Shown piece after piece: positions 33,402 to 45,559 of a DNA stretch of 64,000 bases (its first letter is position 1; every line of letters starts with the position of its first letter). The DNA is from Smallanthus sonchifolius. Lineage: Eukaryota > Streptophyta > Magnoliopsida > Asterales > Asteraceae. The notes below the pieces were generated by a model. The model was not told the DNA's origin, did no database searches, and saw only the letters and a program-made list of their open reading frames with translations. The DNA is taken from NCBI GenBank assembly GCA_023525975.1, contig CM042029.1:84364849-84428848 (forward strand), read 5' to 3'. Made by a program: the position numbers and the translations under genes.

Positions 33402-34742
33402 AGAGTAAATTAAAGATTATGTCCTTTAGGTATATAGTAACTTACAGGTTGTGTCATTTGACTTTATTAATTATACTTAGTGTCCTTTTTTTAAAACTTT
33501 TGCACGATTTATGTCCTTTCTACTAACTACAGTTATCTTTTTTTTTTAGTTTTCAATAAAATTACCAAACTACCCTTACTAATAAATATAAAAATATAAA
33601 GCAAACAATAGTATAGGGACTATTTATGTAAATTAAAAAAATAAAACACTAAACAATATAATATAATAATGAAAATAAAAAATATAAAAATCTTCTTTCT
33701 ACACATACATACACATTCTCTATATCTCTCTCTAAAATCATAGATTTGACACTTGTTTAACAGTCACAAAATTGACTCTGATAAATTGGAATTCAAAGTC
33801 GGATGGTACAGGGGATATTATTCCAATGGTGCTAGAGGGGGATTAGTTGTGGATTAAGGTGAAAACCTCACGAGAGATTCGGAAATTTGCAGTGCCTAAA
33901 GGGTGATGGATGGGGCTAGCTTGACGATGGTCGAATGATGAAGATGAGTGTTTCAAAAATCATTCAGGTTGTTATCGAATAGCGGTATGGTTATCGTTGA
34001 AGAAGGATTTGTGTACGAAAAGGAAACGCATATGATGGTTATGAAAACCCCTCTCTTCTTTGCGGGTGACGGCTTTGCGGTTTACGACTGCAACAGCCAG
34101 CTCGTTTTCTGTGTCGATTCGTACGGTCCGGATTCCCGTGACGCAGGCGAGCTCGTGCTCATGGATCCGAACGGTTGATGTCTCCTTATGGTTCACCGGA
34201 AGGTATGTTACTTAATTACTTGTTCCAATTACATTCGGGTTTAATGTGAAAGAATTCAAAAGATTTGAAAAACAGTACCGGTTAAAAATATTTCAATTTC
34301 ATGTTGGTTGAGTATATGCAACAGAAAGTTATGATTCCATTGAACAAAATTGGGCAAAAGGTGTATTTGGAAGTGGATATATTGGGTACATTTCAGACGA
34401 TGATGCGGAGTTGGAGTTCAACAGCGACAGTTTGGGTGGTGGTCAAATTCATGTGATGAAGAAGAAGGCAGCGTCTGTATGTGTTTGAGCTCAGGCGGTG
34501 GTGATGGTTTGCCCTAGAAGATTAAAGGGTGAAGAGATGTTGTGGCTGAGAATTGAGATTGACATTAAGGGTAATTTAGTAATTTCCTACCCATCTAACA
34601 GAAAAAGACAACTGTAGTTAGTAGAAAGGACATAAAGTGTGCAAAAGTTTCAAAAAAAGGACACTCGGTGTAATTAATGAAGTCAAAGGACACAACCTGC
34701 AAGTTGCTATATACCTAAAGGACATAATCTGTAATTTACTCT
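33402..34742. mobile_element. Pack-MULE upstream of PHYLLO
   Basis: Inverted repeats of about 170 bp begin AGAGTAAATTA, then GATTATGTCCTTTAGG, at both ends (33402 and complement to 34742). The interior carries a fragment of a host LURP-one-related gene but no transposase, the definition of a Pack-MULE. No 9-bp target duplication was recognised. It begins about 175 bp upstream of the PHYLLO ATG. Confidence 0.75.
33948..34200 (+). pseudogene. Captured LURP-one-related (LOR) gene fragment
   Basis: The frame encodes VEEGFVYEKETHMMVMKTP, then FFAGDGFAVYDCNSQLVF, VDSYGPDSRDAGELVLMD and PNG, followed by TGA and CLLMVHRK. This is the conserved first exon of plant LOR proteins, ending at their usual exon boundary: AAG|GTATGT at 34201. 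The nonsense codon and absence of a second LOR exon show it is non-functional. LOR proteins are tubby-like-fold proteins linked to pathogen response in Arabidopsis. Confidence 0.75.
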
Positions 34743-34996
34743 TTTTTTAAAGGGGAAAAAGAAAGAAAAATAAAAAAATAGTGTTCCATAGTTTTTTAGG
34801 AAGAAAATGGAGGGAAAAGAAGGGAAAATGAGCCTTATTTTTATCCTTTGAATTTAGAAGGATTTGGAGAAAAAGGAAAACAGAAGAAAAGAAAGGGAAG
34901 GAATCCTTTCTTTTCTTTTCCCCCTTTAGTAAACTCGGGAACATAGCGTAAAAGATAGAGAAATGATTCCCCAAAATAAAAGATTAAATGATGATT

Positions 34997-35200
34997 CTAT
35001 AGTGGAGGTAGTCCTAAGAATTTATATAGTTGAGGTATTGGGTTTGAATCCTAGTCACAGCAAAAAAGGGGTCTGTGGTCAGGTCAGGGGGTTTACCCAG
35101 TTGGAGGTTCCTCCTATGGTGGGCTACCCTGGATGTTCTAGGCGTTGCCCCGGGAAAACCCAATTATCATAGAATATCTAGGTGTTGTCGTTCAAAAAAA
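34997..35200 (+). mobile_element. tRNA-derived SINE with 10-bp target duplication
   Basis: 204 bp between AATGATGATT at 34987-34996 and 35201-35210. A-box-like TAGTGGAGGTAGTCC, B-box GGGTTTGAATCCTAG, poly-A tail before the second duplication. It abuts the left end of the large MULE by three bases. Confidence 0.82.
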
Positions 35201-35531
35201 AATGATGATTTTTGAGTAAGTTACACGGATAGTCCTTGTGGTTTACCCAAATTTTGGATTTGGTCCCTAAGTTTGAGAAACTACATAGGCAGTCCCAAAC
35301 TTTGCACGGTTGTTACACGAACAGTCCCCAGCCCGGATGTACGTTAGTTTGCTCTGTTAAATACCCTCACGTGCAATCCACGTGAGGGTATATTTGTCCT
35401 TTCACATCTATTGTTTATAAAACCCTAAAAGCCCGTCATGTAGTTCCCTCCTTAGATCACTCTCATCACGTCACTCCTGTCACTCCCGTATATGTTAAAC
35501 GTGAGCGCTCTCGTCACTCTTGCAATCGAAG

Positions 35532-38330
35532 ATGGTTTGGACGGTTAGAACTCTAGAGATGGAATTTGATCCCGACGAGTTGTATGGTACGTCTATATAT
35601 CTATGAAAATGTATACGTTTTGCCCTAATTTAGCAAAATTTTGCAATTTTTTTTTGTTTTAACCTACACGTTTGTTGTTGAACACAGGTATGTACCTAAA
35701 CTTGTTATGCCTGAAGATTCCCCATAGTGGGTCATTTAGGAACTTTCCTGGACGAAGATAAGCATACGGTAGGGTTTCATTCATTGATCTTTGTGATATA
35801 GATGAGTTCTCTATCCCTGAAATAGACACCATGGTGATAGCATTGAATTTGGAAAAAAGGCCCAAAAAAGTTGTATTATCATTTTATGGTCCCAGGTACA
35901 GACCTAGATTTTGGCTTAGTGCCTTTAAGAAGTGACATTGATGTTTTATAACTCTTAAGGTATGCAAGAGAACATAGAGTGATAGATGTGTATATTGAAT
36001 ATGGTGAGACCAAAGTGAAACCTTGCTTCACATTAGCAACAGATAGACCAAAAGTTGTGATTGAAGAATTGGAGGATGTTGGACGCCACAACTTTAGGCC
36101 TAGTGGATTGCTTATAGAATGTAAAAAACTTGATAATGATAATGTTCTGGTTGGTGATAAAGTAGATGGTAATGATGAGGCTGTGGTTAGTGATAAGGGG
36201 ATGGTTAATGATGATGTGGTTAGTGATAAGGAAAAGGTTAATAAGGATATGGATAGTGATAAGGAAGTGGTTAATGATAGTGATGATAGTGACTGCATAG
36301 TTGACCATGAAAATGAAATGGCTAGAGAAGAGGTTGACATGAGGGATTTCAAAGACTTTGTGGATGATGGAGTTGAGTTTGTTGGGGTTAGTGCCCATGG
36401 GAATGAGCAAGAAACTAGACATGATAATGAAAATGATGTAGATGTTTTAAGTGATGGGTCACTAAACAGTGGAACAGATGAATCATCTGGTGGCTTTGAG
36501 TCAATCAGAAGCAAAAAATTAAGGGAGTTGAGGAAAAAGAAGAAGCAGGAACTTGCTAGTATATGTCCTGCTAGTTTTTATGTGGGCCATATGTTTGGAA
36601 GTGCAAATCAGTTTAAGGACATGGTAAAGAGACATGCTATTGAGTCTAGGAGAGAATTGGCATTCTTAAAAAATGATACCCGTATAGTCAGGGTTGTATG
36701 TAAAGGGAATGTTCTTAAATATGGTCCAAATGAGGTTGATGGGCTAAGTAAAAACAGTGATGGTCCAATTAAAAGCAGTGATGAGCCAAGTGAAAATGCT
36801 CCAACATGTGAGGTTGATGGGGATAAGTAAAAGCTGTGATGGGCCAATTAAAACCAGTGATGGACCAATTAAAAGTAGTGTTAGGCCAAGTGAAAAGGCT
36901 CCAACAAGTGGTCCAAGAAAGTGTGCAAGTGGTAAAGAAAAAGGAAAAGGTTCAAATGAAGACACAGGAAAAGGTCCAAGTGGTGCAGGAAAGTATGCAA
37001 GTGGTACAAGTAAAGATAGAGCAAAGAGAATCACATCACAATCTGTTGATTGCCCTTGGTTGCTTTATGCCTCTTGCCAAAAGTCAGATTCAAACAATGG
37101 TATTTATCCACTTGCCTATGCAGTAGTTGAGGTTGAAACATACAAACATGGACCTGGTTTATTCAATGTCTTGCAGATGATCTTGAATGAGGAATTAAAA
37201 GCAATTTCACCTTCATCTCTGATAGGCAAAAGGTAATTTTTAATTTTTTTAATCTTTTTACTTAGCATATTTTTTTGATCCTAGGGACTTATACCTGCCC
37301 TTGCCCAAGTACTTCCTTCTGCTAAGCATAGATATTGCCTAAGACATATACATCAAAACATGAAGCAGCAATGGAAAGGCAAAGCTTTTAAGGATTTGTT
37401 ATGGGGATGTGCAACAACTACTAATGTTTATGAGTTTCAAAAAAAGATGGAGGAGTTTAGGAAATTCAATGTTGAAGCTTACAATTAGTTGCAAAAAATT
37501 CCACCACATCATTGGTCAAGATCACATTTTACAGGTCTAAGTTCTTTAACAAGTTGTCTCTTTATTGTTGCAATATAAAATTATGACATGGCTCAATGGT
37601 ATTTATCTTACTTATATTGTTGTCTGTGTAGGAAGAGCCAAAACAGATGCTCTTTTGAACAACATGTGTGAGGTCTTCAATAGCAAAATGGTAGAAGGAA
37701 GGGACAAGCCCAAAATCTCAGCTTTAGATTATGTGAGAGAATATCTTATGAAAAAGATTGGTAATGTCATCAAGGTAATTGAGAAAAGCAATGGACCACT
37801 TACCCCAACTGCCACAAAGCTACTAAATGGTATAAAGGCACAAGCATCTGGCTATACTGTGATCTGGAATGGTGATAAATATCAGGTTAATGGTGCTTAG
37901 GATGATCAATGTGTGGTTTCTGTGAAGGACAGGACCTGCTCTTGCAGAAGATGGGAGTTGATTGGACTACCTGCAAGCATGCTATTGCTATCAATTGGGA
38001 TATGGCCCTACATGGCCAGGATGTAGGTCCCCCAGAAAGTTGGGCACGTCGTTGTTACAGAATTGAAACATGGAAAATGGTGTATTCATTCAAAATTGGT
38101 CCAATCAATGGGAGAAACATGTGGGCAAAGGATAATGCCCAACAACCCTAACTCCACCATTGTACAAGCCACCAATTGGCAGACCAAAGAAGAAGAGGAG
38201 GAAATCAAGGGTGGAGTTGGATAATGATATGGAAAAGAATGGCAAGCTAAGAAGGAGGTTCAAAACTGTAACATGTTCAAAATGCAAACACTACGGGCAC
38301 AACTCCAGGAGCTGCAAAGGGCAAGGAACA
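35532..38330 (+). pseudogene. MURA-type MULE transposase, decayed
   Basis: Recognisable in order: MEFDPDELYG start, an N-terminal domain with EYGETKVKP, an acidic spacer of VVSDK repeats, CPWLLYAS, NGIYPLAYAVVE, NFTFISDR (out of frame with the preceding segment), HRYCLRHIHQN, a WSRSHFTG segment and, after an intron near 37534-37631, KTDALLNNMCEVFN, EYLMKKI and PLTPTATKLLN. The end has a SWIM-type CSC...CKHA motif and a zinc knuckle CSKCKHYGHNSRSC. Lesions include a TAG for Trp before LQKIPPHHW, a stop in QVNGA*DDQC and several frameshifts. Non-autonomous today. Confidence 0.88.
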
Positions 38331-38639
38331 TCTGCAACTTTAGGTTCAGGAGGCCATGGTTCAGGAGGGAAAGAGACTGCATCAGAAGGTTCAGGAGGGA
38401 AAGACACTGCAACTGGAGGTTACGGTGGAGACTGCAACAGAAGGTTCAGGATGTCATGGTTCAGGAGGGAAAGAGGTTTCAAATGAAGGTTGATGTTGGT
38501 GTTGTTTGATTTATCTGTTTTTTTGTTGGTGGTGTTTAATTTATCAGTTTATGGATGTTTAAGGTGACTCTATGTTATGGTTATATACTGGTTTTAATGC
38601 AGTATTTTGGTTGTATGAACTACACTTGCAAATGGATAT

Positions 38640-39280
38640 GATAATTTTGTTCTGGTCATACTGTTTATGGTTCGCTTTGTTATGTTTATGGTCAAATTTG
38701 TTATTGTTATGGTCATTTTATTATGGTCACCATGTGAGGTAATATTGTTATTGACAGATTGTTATATAAATAGTTTGGTCACAATATGGTCAATTTGGTA
38801 TGTATCACAATCAAATAAAAAGGCACTAAAATATCTTCTGCATAGGTCAATTTGGTCACAATATGGTCAATTTAAAATGAAACACAACCTGCATATGGTC
38901 AACAATATGTTGGCCCAAACTGCATTTGTTATGGTCAATTTGGTATGTTGGCCCAAACTGCACTTTGCAAATGGACATGGTTATGGTCAAATAAAAAGGC
39001 ACTTAATGGACTGCATTTTGTTTCTGCAAAAAATCTGAAGGGACTGCATTTTGCTTCTGCAGTGAATCAAATTAAAACTATGCCCAACACAGTGAATCAA
39101 ATTAAAACCATGGTCAATAATCTGTCACAAACCAACTTGCTTTTGCAAAAAAAAACTAAAGGGACTGCATTTGTTTCAAATTAAAACCATGGTCAATAAC
39201 CTGTCACAAAATCTTTCTGAAATTAAAATGAGACTATGGTCAATTTGTTTCAACATTTACACACAGATTGAAATTAAAAT
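38640..39280. repeat. Interspersed TATGGTCAATTTGG repeats in the MULE
   Basis: About a dozen imperfect copies of TATGGTCAATTTGG or ATGGTCACAATATGG, and paired copies of GGGACTGCATTTTG and AGTGAATCAAATTAAAAC. Lies between the two MULE genes. No coding content. Confidence 0.7.
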
Positions 39281-39377
39281 ACCAATTACATAGATTGGAA
39301 TAACAAGAACCATGGTCCATTCATTCATTACAAAAGCAATTGTCATTACATACAGAAATTGGAAATACATTACAACA

Positions 39378-41726
39378 TCACATATGGAATACAACATCAG
39401 ACTTGACCCCTATTGCCAAGAGCAAGAACTGGATCAATTTGTTCTCTTTGCGAATTTGAGCTTGTAACATCCCAATTTTTAAAGAATTAAAAGTCCAGGG
39501 ACTGAAGTATAAATAGTCCAAAGTTAAGGGACTTAAAAATAAAAGACATTGAAAAGATGAGTTGGTAGCGGATCGCTACCAAGTCTTTAGCGGTCCGCTA
39601 GCCGCAAAAGGCACGGGCAACGAGCAAAAGACACGTGTATGGTGACTCGCCAGAAGGGATTGGGTAGCGGACCGCTACCCAGAACCTTAGCGGTCCGCTA
39701 CATGTGTAACACGTTGGACAGCTGGAACAAGGCGGTAGCAGACCGCCACCGCCACCGCCAAGCTTAGCGGTCCGCTACGGGTGACAGTTTCACCCTATAA
39801 ATAGATGACAATTGCCGTTCAAAAGGAGAAACAACAAATCCAACACCATCATACACACACTCACGAATATCGAGGAGCTAGAATGACGGTTACGAGTGCG
39901 GTACGCGACGAGTACGGTTTGAGTCGGAGAAACGTTTAAAGCGAGGAACGAACTTAGGAACTACCTGAGGATAATGTAAGTACACTGGACCTAGACACAA
40001 ATACGTAAATTGTGTATATAAGATGATACGTGATACGTACTATGTGCTATGTGATATGACGAGGGTACGGGGTAATGGCGGATTAGTCTAAACACTAAAC
40101 GAAAATAATGGAGTAGTCACGACGTATTCAGAGGGGTGGTGGATACGCCGCTGGTACTTCCTATATATAAACCTCTTGTGTACTTCGTGGTGAAACCATT
40201 ATGAATGTTTAGGGGGTATAGACTAATAAGGAAATATAGTAAACGTACGGGAGAACATCCAACCGGTATGTAGTTATCCGGCAAACGGAATGTCATATCT
40301 AGGAAAGAGCGGTGTATAAATCTCTCATAGACCCGTCGCTCTTTCCTAGGGATATCTCTGTTGGAGGTACTACTCTGGAAGGAAGATCACCACAGTTTAC
40401 AATATATGACTAATACGAATATGAGATGAAAGTATGCCATGCATAATGAATATGAACACGTGATGAATATGAATACGTGAAATGCATGATGAATACGTGA
40501 ATGCATGATGATATGAACAAACATGAATGAATGCGATGGAACGAGTCTAAACCCTAAAATGGAATAACGAAGTACTCACGAAGTGTTAGAGGGGTGGTGG
40601 ATACGCCGCTGGTACTTCCTATATATAAATCTTTCTAATGCATCGTGGAGAAACCGTTACGAAGTTTTAACGGTGAGAACTGGTTGGTAAATAAATCAAG
40701 CATATACATAAAATGAAAATAAATGTTTGATACATTTAGGAGGCTGTGAGTCAAAGATGCTCAAGGTCCCAAATGAAATGAGATACCCGGCCAGAAAGGT
40801 GGATCTCAATAAAAGAAAAAGGAAACTCTAGGCCTTCGGGGCTGAAAGAGTAAAAGCCTATGTGGCTGAGGAATGAATAAGTCTTCGTGACAAATGCGAG
40901 GATGCCTATACTGACGAGTATAAGGACCTTAACAATTCTCGGACCGGAGGCAGAGGCCTGTGATGGTTGCGAGGGGGTTAGCATACCCATAAATATACTA
41001 AAAGCGTGGCCGGAGGTACGTCCGGAGATGGTCACATGGGCACGAAGCCCCAGAAAACTTGAACAATAAGAACCTAAAGGGTTCATAATAAAATGAACGA
41101 TGCAGTGTACTTACTTAGCGTAAGCTAATTCAAAAACGTTTACCAAACACTGCAGGAAAGAAGCACATGGAATAGAGCTTCCTATGGACGAGGCTGGTCG
41201 GAGCTGAAAGATCCCTATATAGGATAATGTAATTGTACTATCCTTTTGTAAAATAATATTATTATAAAAGAAAAAGTTGCCTCAAACATTATGGCAAGGT
41301 TTTGTTAAATCTGGGACCTGTTTTTCGCATTAAACTCTGATAAAATAATAGTAAAATAAGTAGAATGTTTCAGAGCTTCCAAACTCCTAACTTCATTTTC
41401 AAGTTTGTTTTTCGACTTTAAAAGACCTGGAATTATCTCCATTGAACGAGGGCAAATTGGAGGGTCAACCCATCGAATGAATCGACAGTTGCTATTCTGT
41501 AAATTAAACAAAACCAAAATCAGCTTAGAAAAAATAGAAATGGAATGGATTTACTTACCGAAATAGGACATGAGAAAAATCTTCTTCCTGGGTTCCGATC
41601 TGTCCATGAAGTCCGGATTATCGCTACTCTTCCGCATGAGCAAACAAACATGGTTGATCTTGTTTTAGGGTTTTCAGAGCAGATGAAGAAGACGTGGATG
41701 AAGACGACGGGAAAGTTACAGGGCAT
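39378..41726 (-). pseudogene. GRF zinc-finger gene carried by the MULE, split by a solo LTR
   Basis: Exon 1 (41559-41726) encodes FVCSCGRVAIIRTSWTDRN, then PGRRFFSCPIS. After a GT-AG intron, exon 2 (41496 downward) encodes NCRFIRWVDPPICPRS, IIPGLL and a charged helix. The spacing CxC, C and C plus GRRF is the GRF-type zinc finger, found in many plant proteins with a trailing coiled coil. At 41373-41377 the frame meets a solo LTR. On the far side, from 39457, the frame continues in phase with QIRKENKLIQFLLL and a stop at 39378. So the LTR landed in an intact exon. It is convergent with the transposase gene, like mudrB relative to mudrA in position, though unrelated in sequence as far as I can tell. 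Confidence 0.82.
39463..41372. mobile_element. Solo LTR (gypsy-like), 5-bp target duplication
   Basis: 1,910 bp starting TGTAACATCCC and ending GTTTCA, flanked by GAGCT at 39458-39462 and 41373-41377. Contains TATAAATAG at about 39796, a cluster of palindromes such as TAGCGGTCCGCTA upstream of it, and a large internal direct repeat (GGGGTGGTGGATACGCCGC at 40132 and 40591). No internal retroelement domain lies nearby, so it is a solo LTR formed by recombination. Confidence 0.82.
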
Positions 41727-41999
41727 TTAGGGTTTTATAAGAGTTCGTTTTATAAACAATATATGAGAAAAGACAAATATACCCTCATGTGGATTGCACG
41801 TGAGGGTATTTAACAGAGCAAACTAACGTCCATCCGAGTTAGGGACTGTTCGTGTAACACGCGTGCAAAGTTTGGGACTGCCTATGTAGTTTCTCAAACC
41901 TAGGGACTAAATTCAAAATTTGGGTAAACCACAGGGACTATCCGTGTAATTTATGACAATGTTCTTGATGAAATTGAAATATGTCATATTTTCAATGTA

Positions 42000-42379
42000 T
42001 ACTTCTTTTTTTTTCTTAAAGTGACATGGTAAGAAATGTTGACTTGACATCAAATTGATGTACAAACCAACATTTTTACGATGCTAGAGATAGAAGTACT
42101 CGTATACTATCGAACCTCGTAATAAATGAAAACGTTTCTTCAAATTTGATTTCGTATTCTCACGTATACCCTTTGGCCCACCGAACATGATTGGCATTTT
42201 TGAATTATATCGTTAGCTTGTAGCTTGGTTTCAAAGAATCATTTTAAAGCACTTGCCTTCTAGCTGATGTGATATCGTCCTATGTACCATGTTGATTTGA
42301 TGCATTCATTTCATCTTCCCAATGCATTCCTTCATTCCATGTTCTTTATTGCTTCTTCAAAACCTAATGGCTCTACCAA
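42000..42379. other. Spacer right of the MULE
   Basis: No gene or element boundary identified. It may include the 3' part of the Copia element that follows, but no LTR match was found. Confidence 0.35.
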
Positions 42380-43120
42380 TTAAAGTGCAAAACAAGAAGC
42401 ATAAATATTAGGCACCTTGGGAGGTTGTGAACTTGAGTCACTTGTATCACGATCTGATCCACTTGAAGTTTCTTTTGTACTTACAGGGTGTTGTGTTTTA
42501 GCTGGAGAACCTGGAGCATCTGAATTTTATGAGGAGTATGATGATTGTGGTGACTAATCTAGTGAAACGTTATAATTGTCACTCGAATCATCTTGCTCAT
42601 CCCAACATGATTTATTTCCTTTTCAATTTCAAACGAACCATCGTCATTCATATCTTTAGTTCTCCATTTGGCAGTTTTATCATATACAACATCCTTACTT
42701 GTTTTAATTCTTTTTGCATCTGGATCTTTCGATAGAGAGCAAAACCCTATGAAGATACATTTCTTTGATTTTTGGTCTAATTTCTTGGTGTTGTGTGGGG
42801 TTTTTAAACAATAAGCTATGAATCTAGAAACTTTTAAACAACTTACAAAAGGTTACTTGTCGTGCCAAACTTCATAAGGTGTTTGATCTGGTACAACTTT
42901 TGTAGGAGATATATTCAACTAATACACCATCGTTGCCACAATTTCTCCCCAAAACTAATTAGATAGACTTCTTGCACGTACCAAGTGTTTCTTTATGTTT
43001 CCATTGTTGGACTTCAACTGATTCCTTGCATGCTTGATTTTTTTCTTGCAAAACTTTATGGTATGGCCAAATTGTTGATAGTAATAACAACGATCAAAGA
43101 TCGTGGCTTGGTTCTTTTGT
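42380..43120 (-). pseudogene. Copia integrase/pre-RT remnant
   Basis: Minus-strand frames with stops give VVPDQTPYEVWHDK, a KLDQKSKKCIFIGFC block and KTSKDVVYDKTAKWR. These are the conserved C-terminal integrase motifs of Ty1/Copia polyproteins (KTPYE.W, K..KC.FIGY, SRDV.F.E). Heavily mutated. Belongs with the LTR at 43475-43835. Confidence 0.75.
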
Positions 43121-43474
43121 AGTTCCCTTGTATTGTTCTTTTATTCTTGTGATTCATTTTTAGATGAAAAATTCTTCTTTAACCCGAAAATAGACTAGGT
43201 GAAGATATCTAAATAAGTGGGGTTTTTTTCTTAAAAAATGTCAGTTCTTTAGAGATTCTAGTGGATCAAAATTCACACCTATTTTATAGGGATTATCTTT
43301 CAAATTAAACTTCAAATTCGAGTATGATTTTTCCACAGTAGAATTGTAGTAAGGACCGTGATTGGGATTGTGATTAAGACTATGTCGTGGGTCCTTTCAT
43401 GCACGTATCCACCTTTAGCAACAAGTTATTGATCGTTAGAGATGTCTGTCTCTCCTCCTTGGCTCTGATACCAT

Positions 43475-43835
43475 TGTTCGCCAATTGTCAAACATGGAAA
43501 TAAAGACCAAGAACACACGCTTTCTGATAAGCTTCATATTAAAATAAAGAGTTTTAACACCAATCAAGATAGAATCGAGTGGCGTTTGAAGAACAACAAA
43601 ACGGATATTTATAAATGGGATCAAGGATAAGGAGAATATAGTCATATAGATAATTAAACACAATATATATACTAATTAAAAATCAACACACAATGTTTGT
43701 TTACATTCCAATTATATTTATACTAAACCAAGTGACACCATTAACCATCACACCTTCGATAAATAACTAACTTTTGATAGTTAAATAACTACCAAATAAC
43801 TAACCTAATAATAAAACTAATAATATAATTCAACA
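43475..43835 (-). mobile_element. Copia 5' LTR with adjacent primer-binding site
   Basis: On the minus strand, 361 bp from TGTTGAATTATATTA to GGCGAACA, followed at once by TGGTATCAGAGCCA (43460-43473), the standard Met-tRNA primer-binding site. The pol remnant lies downstream in the same orientation. No second LTR seen in the window. Confidence 0.8.
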
Positions 43836-45131
43836 AGTTTCACGGTCATGACGTTTGAGTCACCCTAAAATTGAAACACACTACAAGAATTTTAGGCAGG
43901 TCCAAGTATGCTCGGCTATTGTGTAGCAATTGGTGAAAACACTATCATGGTCCGCTTGTTGAACGATCGACAATGCCTTAGCATCTGTCTTTGTATGTTT
44001 TCAACCGAACTTGATCTTCCTCTGCATCATTAAAGCCAATTTTAATGAATTTCCATAGATCTTGATCGATAACGCAACATCTTCAGTCTAATACTCCAAA
44101 ATTCATACCTTTCACTTGGTAACAAATATGCTACAATGTTGGATTAAAAGTAAATGAAGGAATAAGATTTGCTAACAGGCTTTTGCATGTTATAAATCAA
44201 TAATATTGTCTCTTATATAGGCTCTAAACGCACAAAAAAAAAAAGAATAACTGAAAGCTAAAAAACACTACTTAAAAATAGACTTTTTGCCAAAATATCA
44301 TATACTATATAAACAAGAAAAGTAAAACCGTACATGCATAGTAGGGTGATTTATATGTAATATATATAGTGGAATCTTTTTTTTTTCCAAGTGTTTTGCT
44401 TGTTATGGTAGTCCATTTCATTCTATAATGAGCACTAATTAAAAGCCAGCACTTACCACCACAATTTGTCCATTGCCTGTTTATATTGCTTTGAAAGGTT
44501 TTGTCATATATGGGCCCTTTAATATGCACCCCACCCTCTTCCTCTATGTGACTGATCTTTGCTCCCTGTCCCCACCAAATTCACTTGATCTTTACTTTGA
44601 CAAAATACACCACATAACTCCAAACTCCCTAATGCTACCATTTTATCACATATCGCGATAAATAATAATCGTCAATACGATATACATTTATCTTAGTGCG
44701 TGCAATGATAACTTGCGTTGTAGGTTTTGACGTATGGTTTGAATTCTTTTTGTCATCATGAAGAATCAGTATATGGGTTTCGTGAAACTCGTGATGGTTC
44801 TCAACCCAAAGGTGTATAATAAGTAGGATTAGATATATCTTTAACAACTTTTAGCTTGTAGATTAATTTTGCTCACCACATAATCACATATATATATATA
44901 ACTTGTTACAATTATGAATATACAACTTAATTATGAAAGATAAGGATGCAGTTGAATATATTACTTACTTTCTAAACACAAGTTTGCATGGAATATTAAT
45001 TTGTTGATAATTTGGTACCAAGGTCACTCAAGATTCATTGTATATGTTAAAGATTAAAGTTATTTTAAAGAATTATTGTGGAAAACGTTTAACTAAGAAT
45101 CCATATTAAATTAATAGTTGAAAGTACTTAA
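43836..45131. other. Spacer, no gene seen
   Basis: AT-rich with a short (TA)n run near 44889. No supported gene. Minor open frames lack similarity to anything recognisable. Confidence 0.4.
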
Positions 45132-45559
45132 TCTATACTATATAATAAATAAAGGTTTTTCCATGCCACGTGTCGCATTCACATTCATTCTCATCATTTT
45201 TTTCCCGTCTCTTTCTCTTATTAAATGCACATTTATCTTTTAACAAAAATATTTATTTAAAGTAAATATTAACTATACTAATAAAACACATTTATTTTAA
45301 ATTATCCTTTATGAAACTTTGAAATCTAATTATGTAACTTTTATTTTCAATCAAATAATAAATGAAAATTAAATTATATTAAATAGTACTTAATGTATTT
45401 TCGAAACACAATTATATTTTAGTTTTAAATATTTTGAGTTTTGTTTTCTATCTTTACTATATGATACATTTTTACACATGTAAAATATACATATAAAGAA
45501 TTAAAATTTTTATTTTTTGATATTTTTCACCCCGTGTGTATATACAGGATCTAAACTAG
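45132..45559 (+). mobile_element. Small non-autonomous Helitron
   Basis: 428 bp beginning TCTATACTATATAATAAA and ending ATCTAAACTAG, inserted between A (45131) and T (45560), as expected for Helitrons. The terminal region contains a weak hairpin (CCCGTGTGTATATACAGG). No coding content. Confidence 0.78.

Larger units (their letters stand above)
35214..41957. mobile_element. MuDR-like MULE with two convergent genes
   Basis: About 6.7 kb between inverted repeats of nearly 190 bp (GAGTAAGTTACACGGATAG at left; ATAAATTACACGGATAG complement at right, continuing into TGTGGTTTACCCAAATTTT and CCCTCACGTG). Carries a decayed transposase gene on the plus strand and a GRF zinc-finger gene on the minus strand, with a solo LTR nested in the latter. 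No clear target duplication. Confidence 0.85.

Noticed and set aside
36033..37034. Several minus-strand frames at 36.0-37.0 kb
   Set aside because: Low-complexity shadows of the Asp/Val/Lys-rich transposase spacer; no domain similarity.
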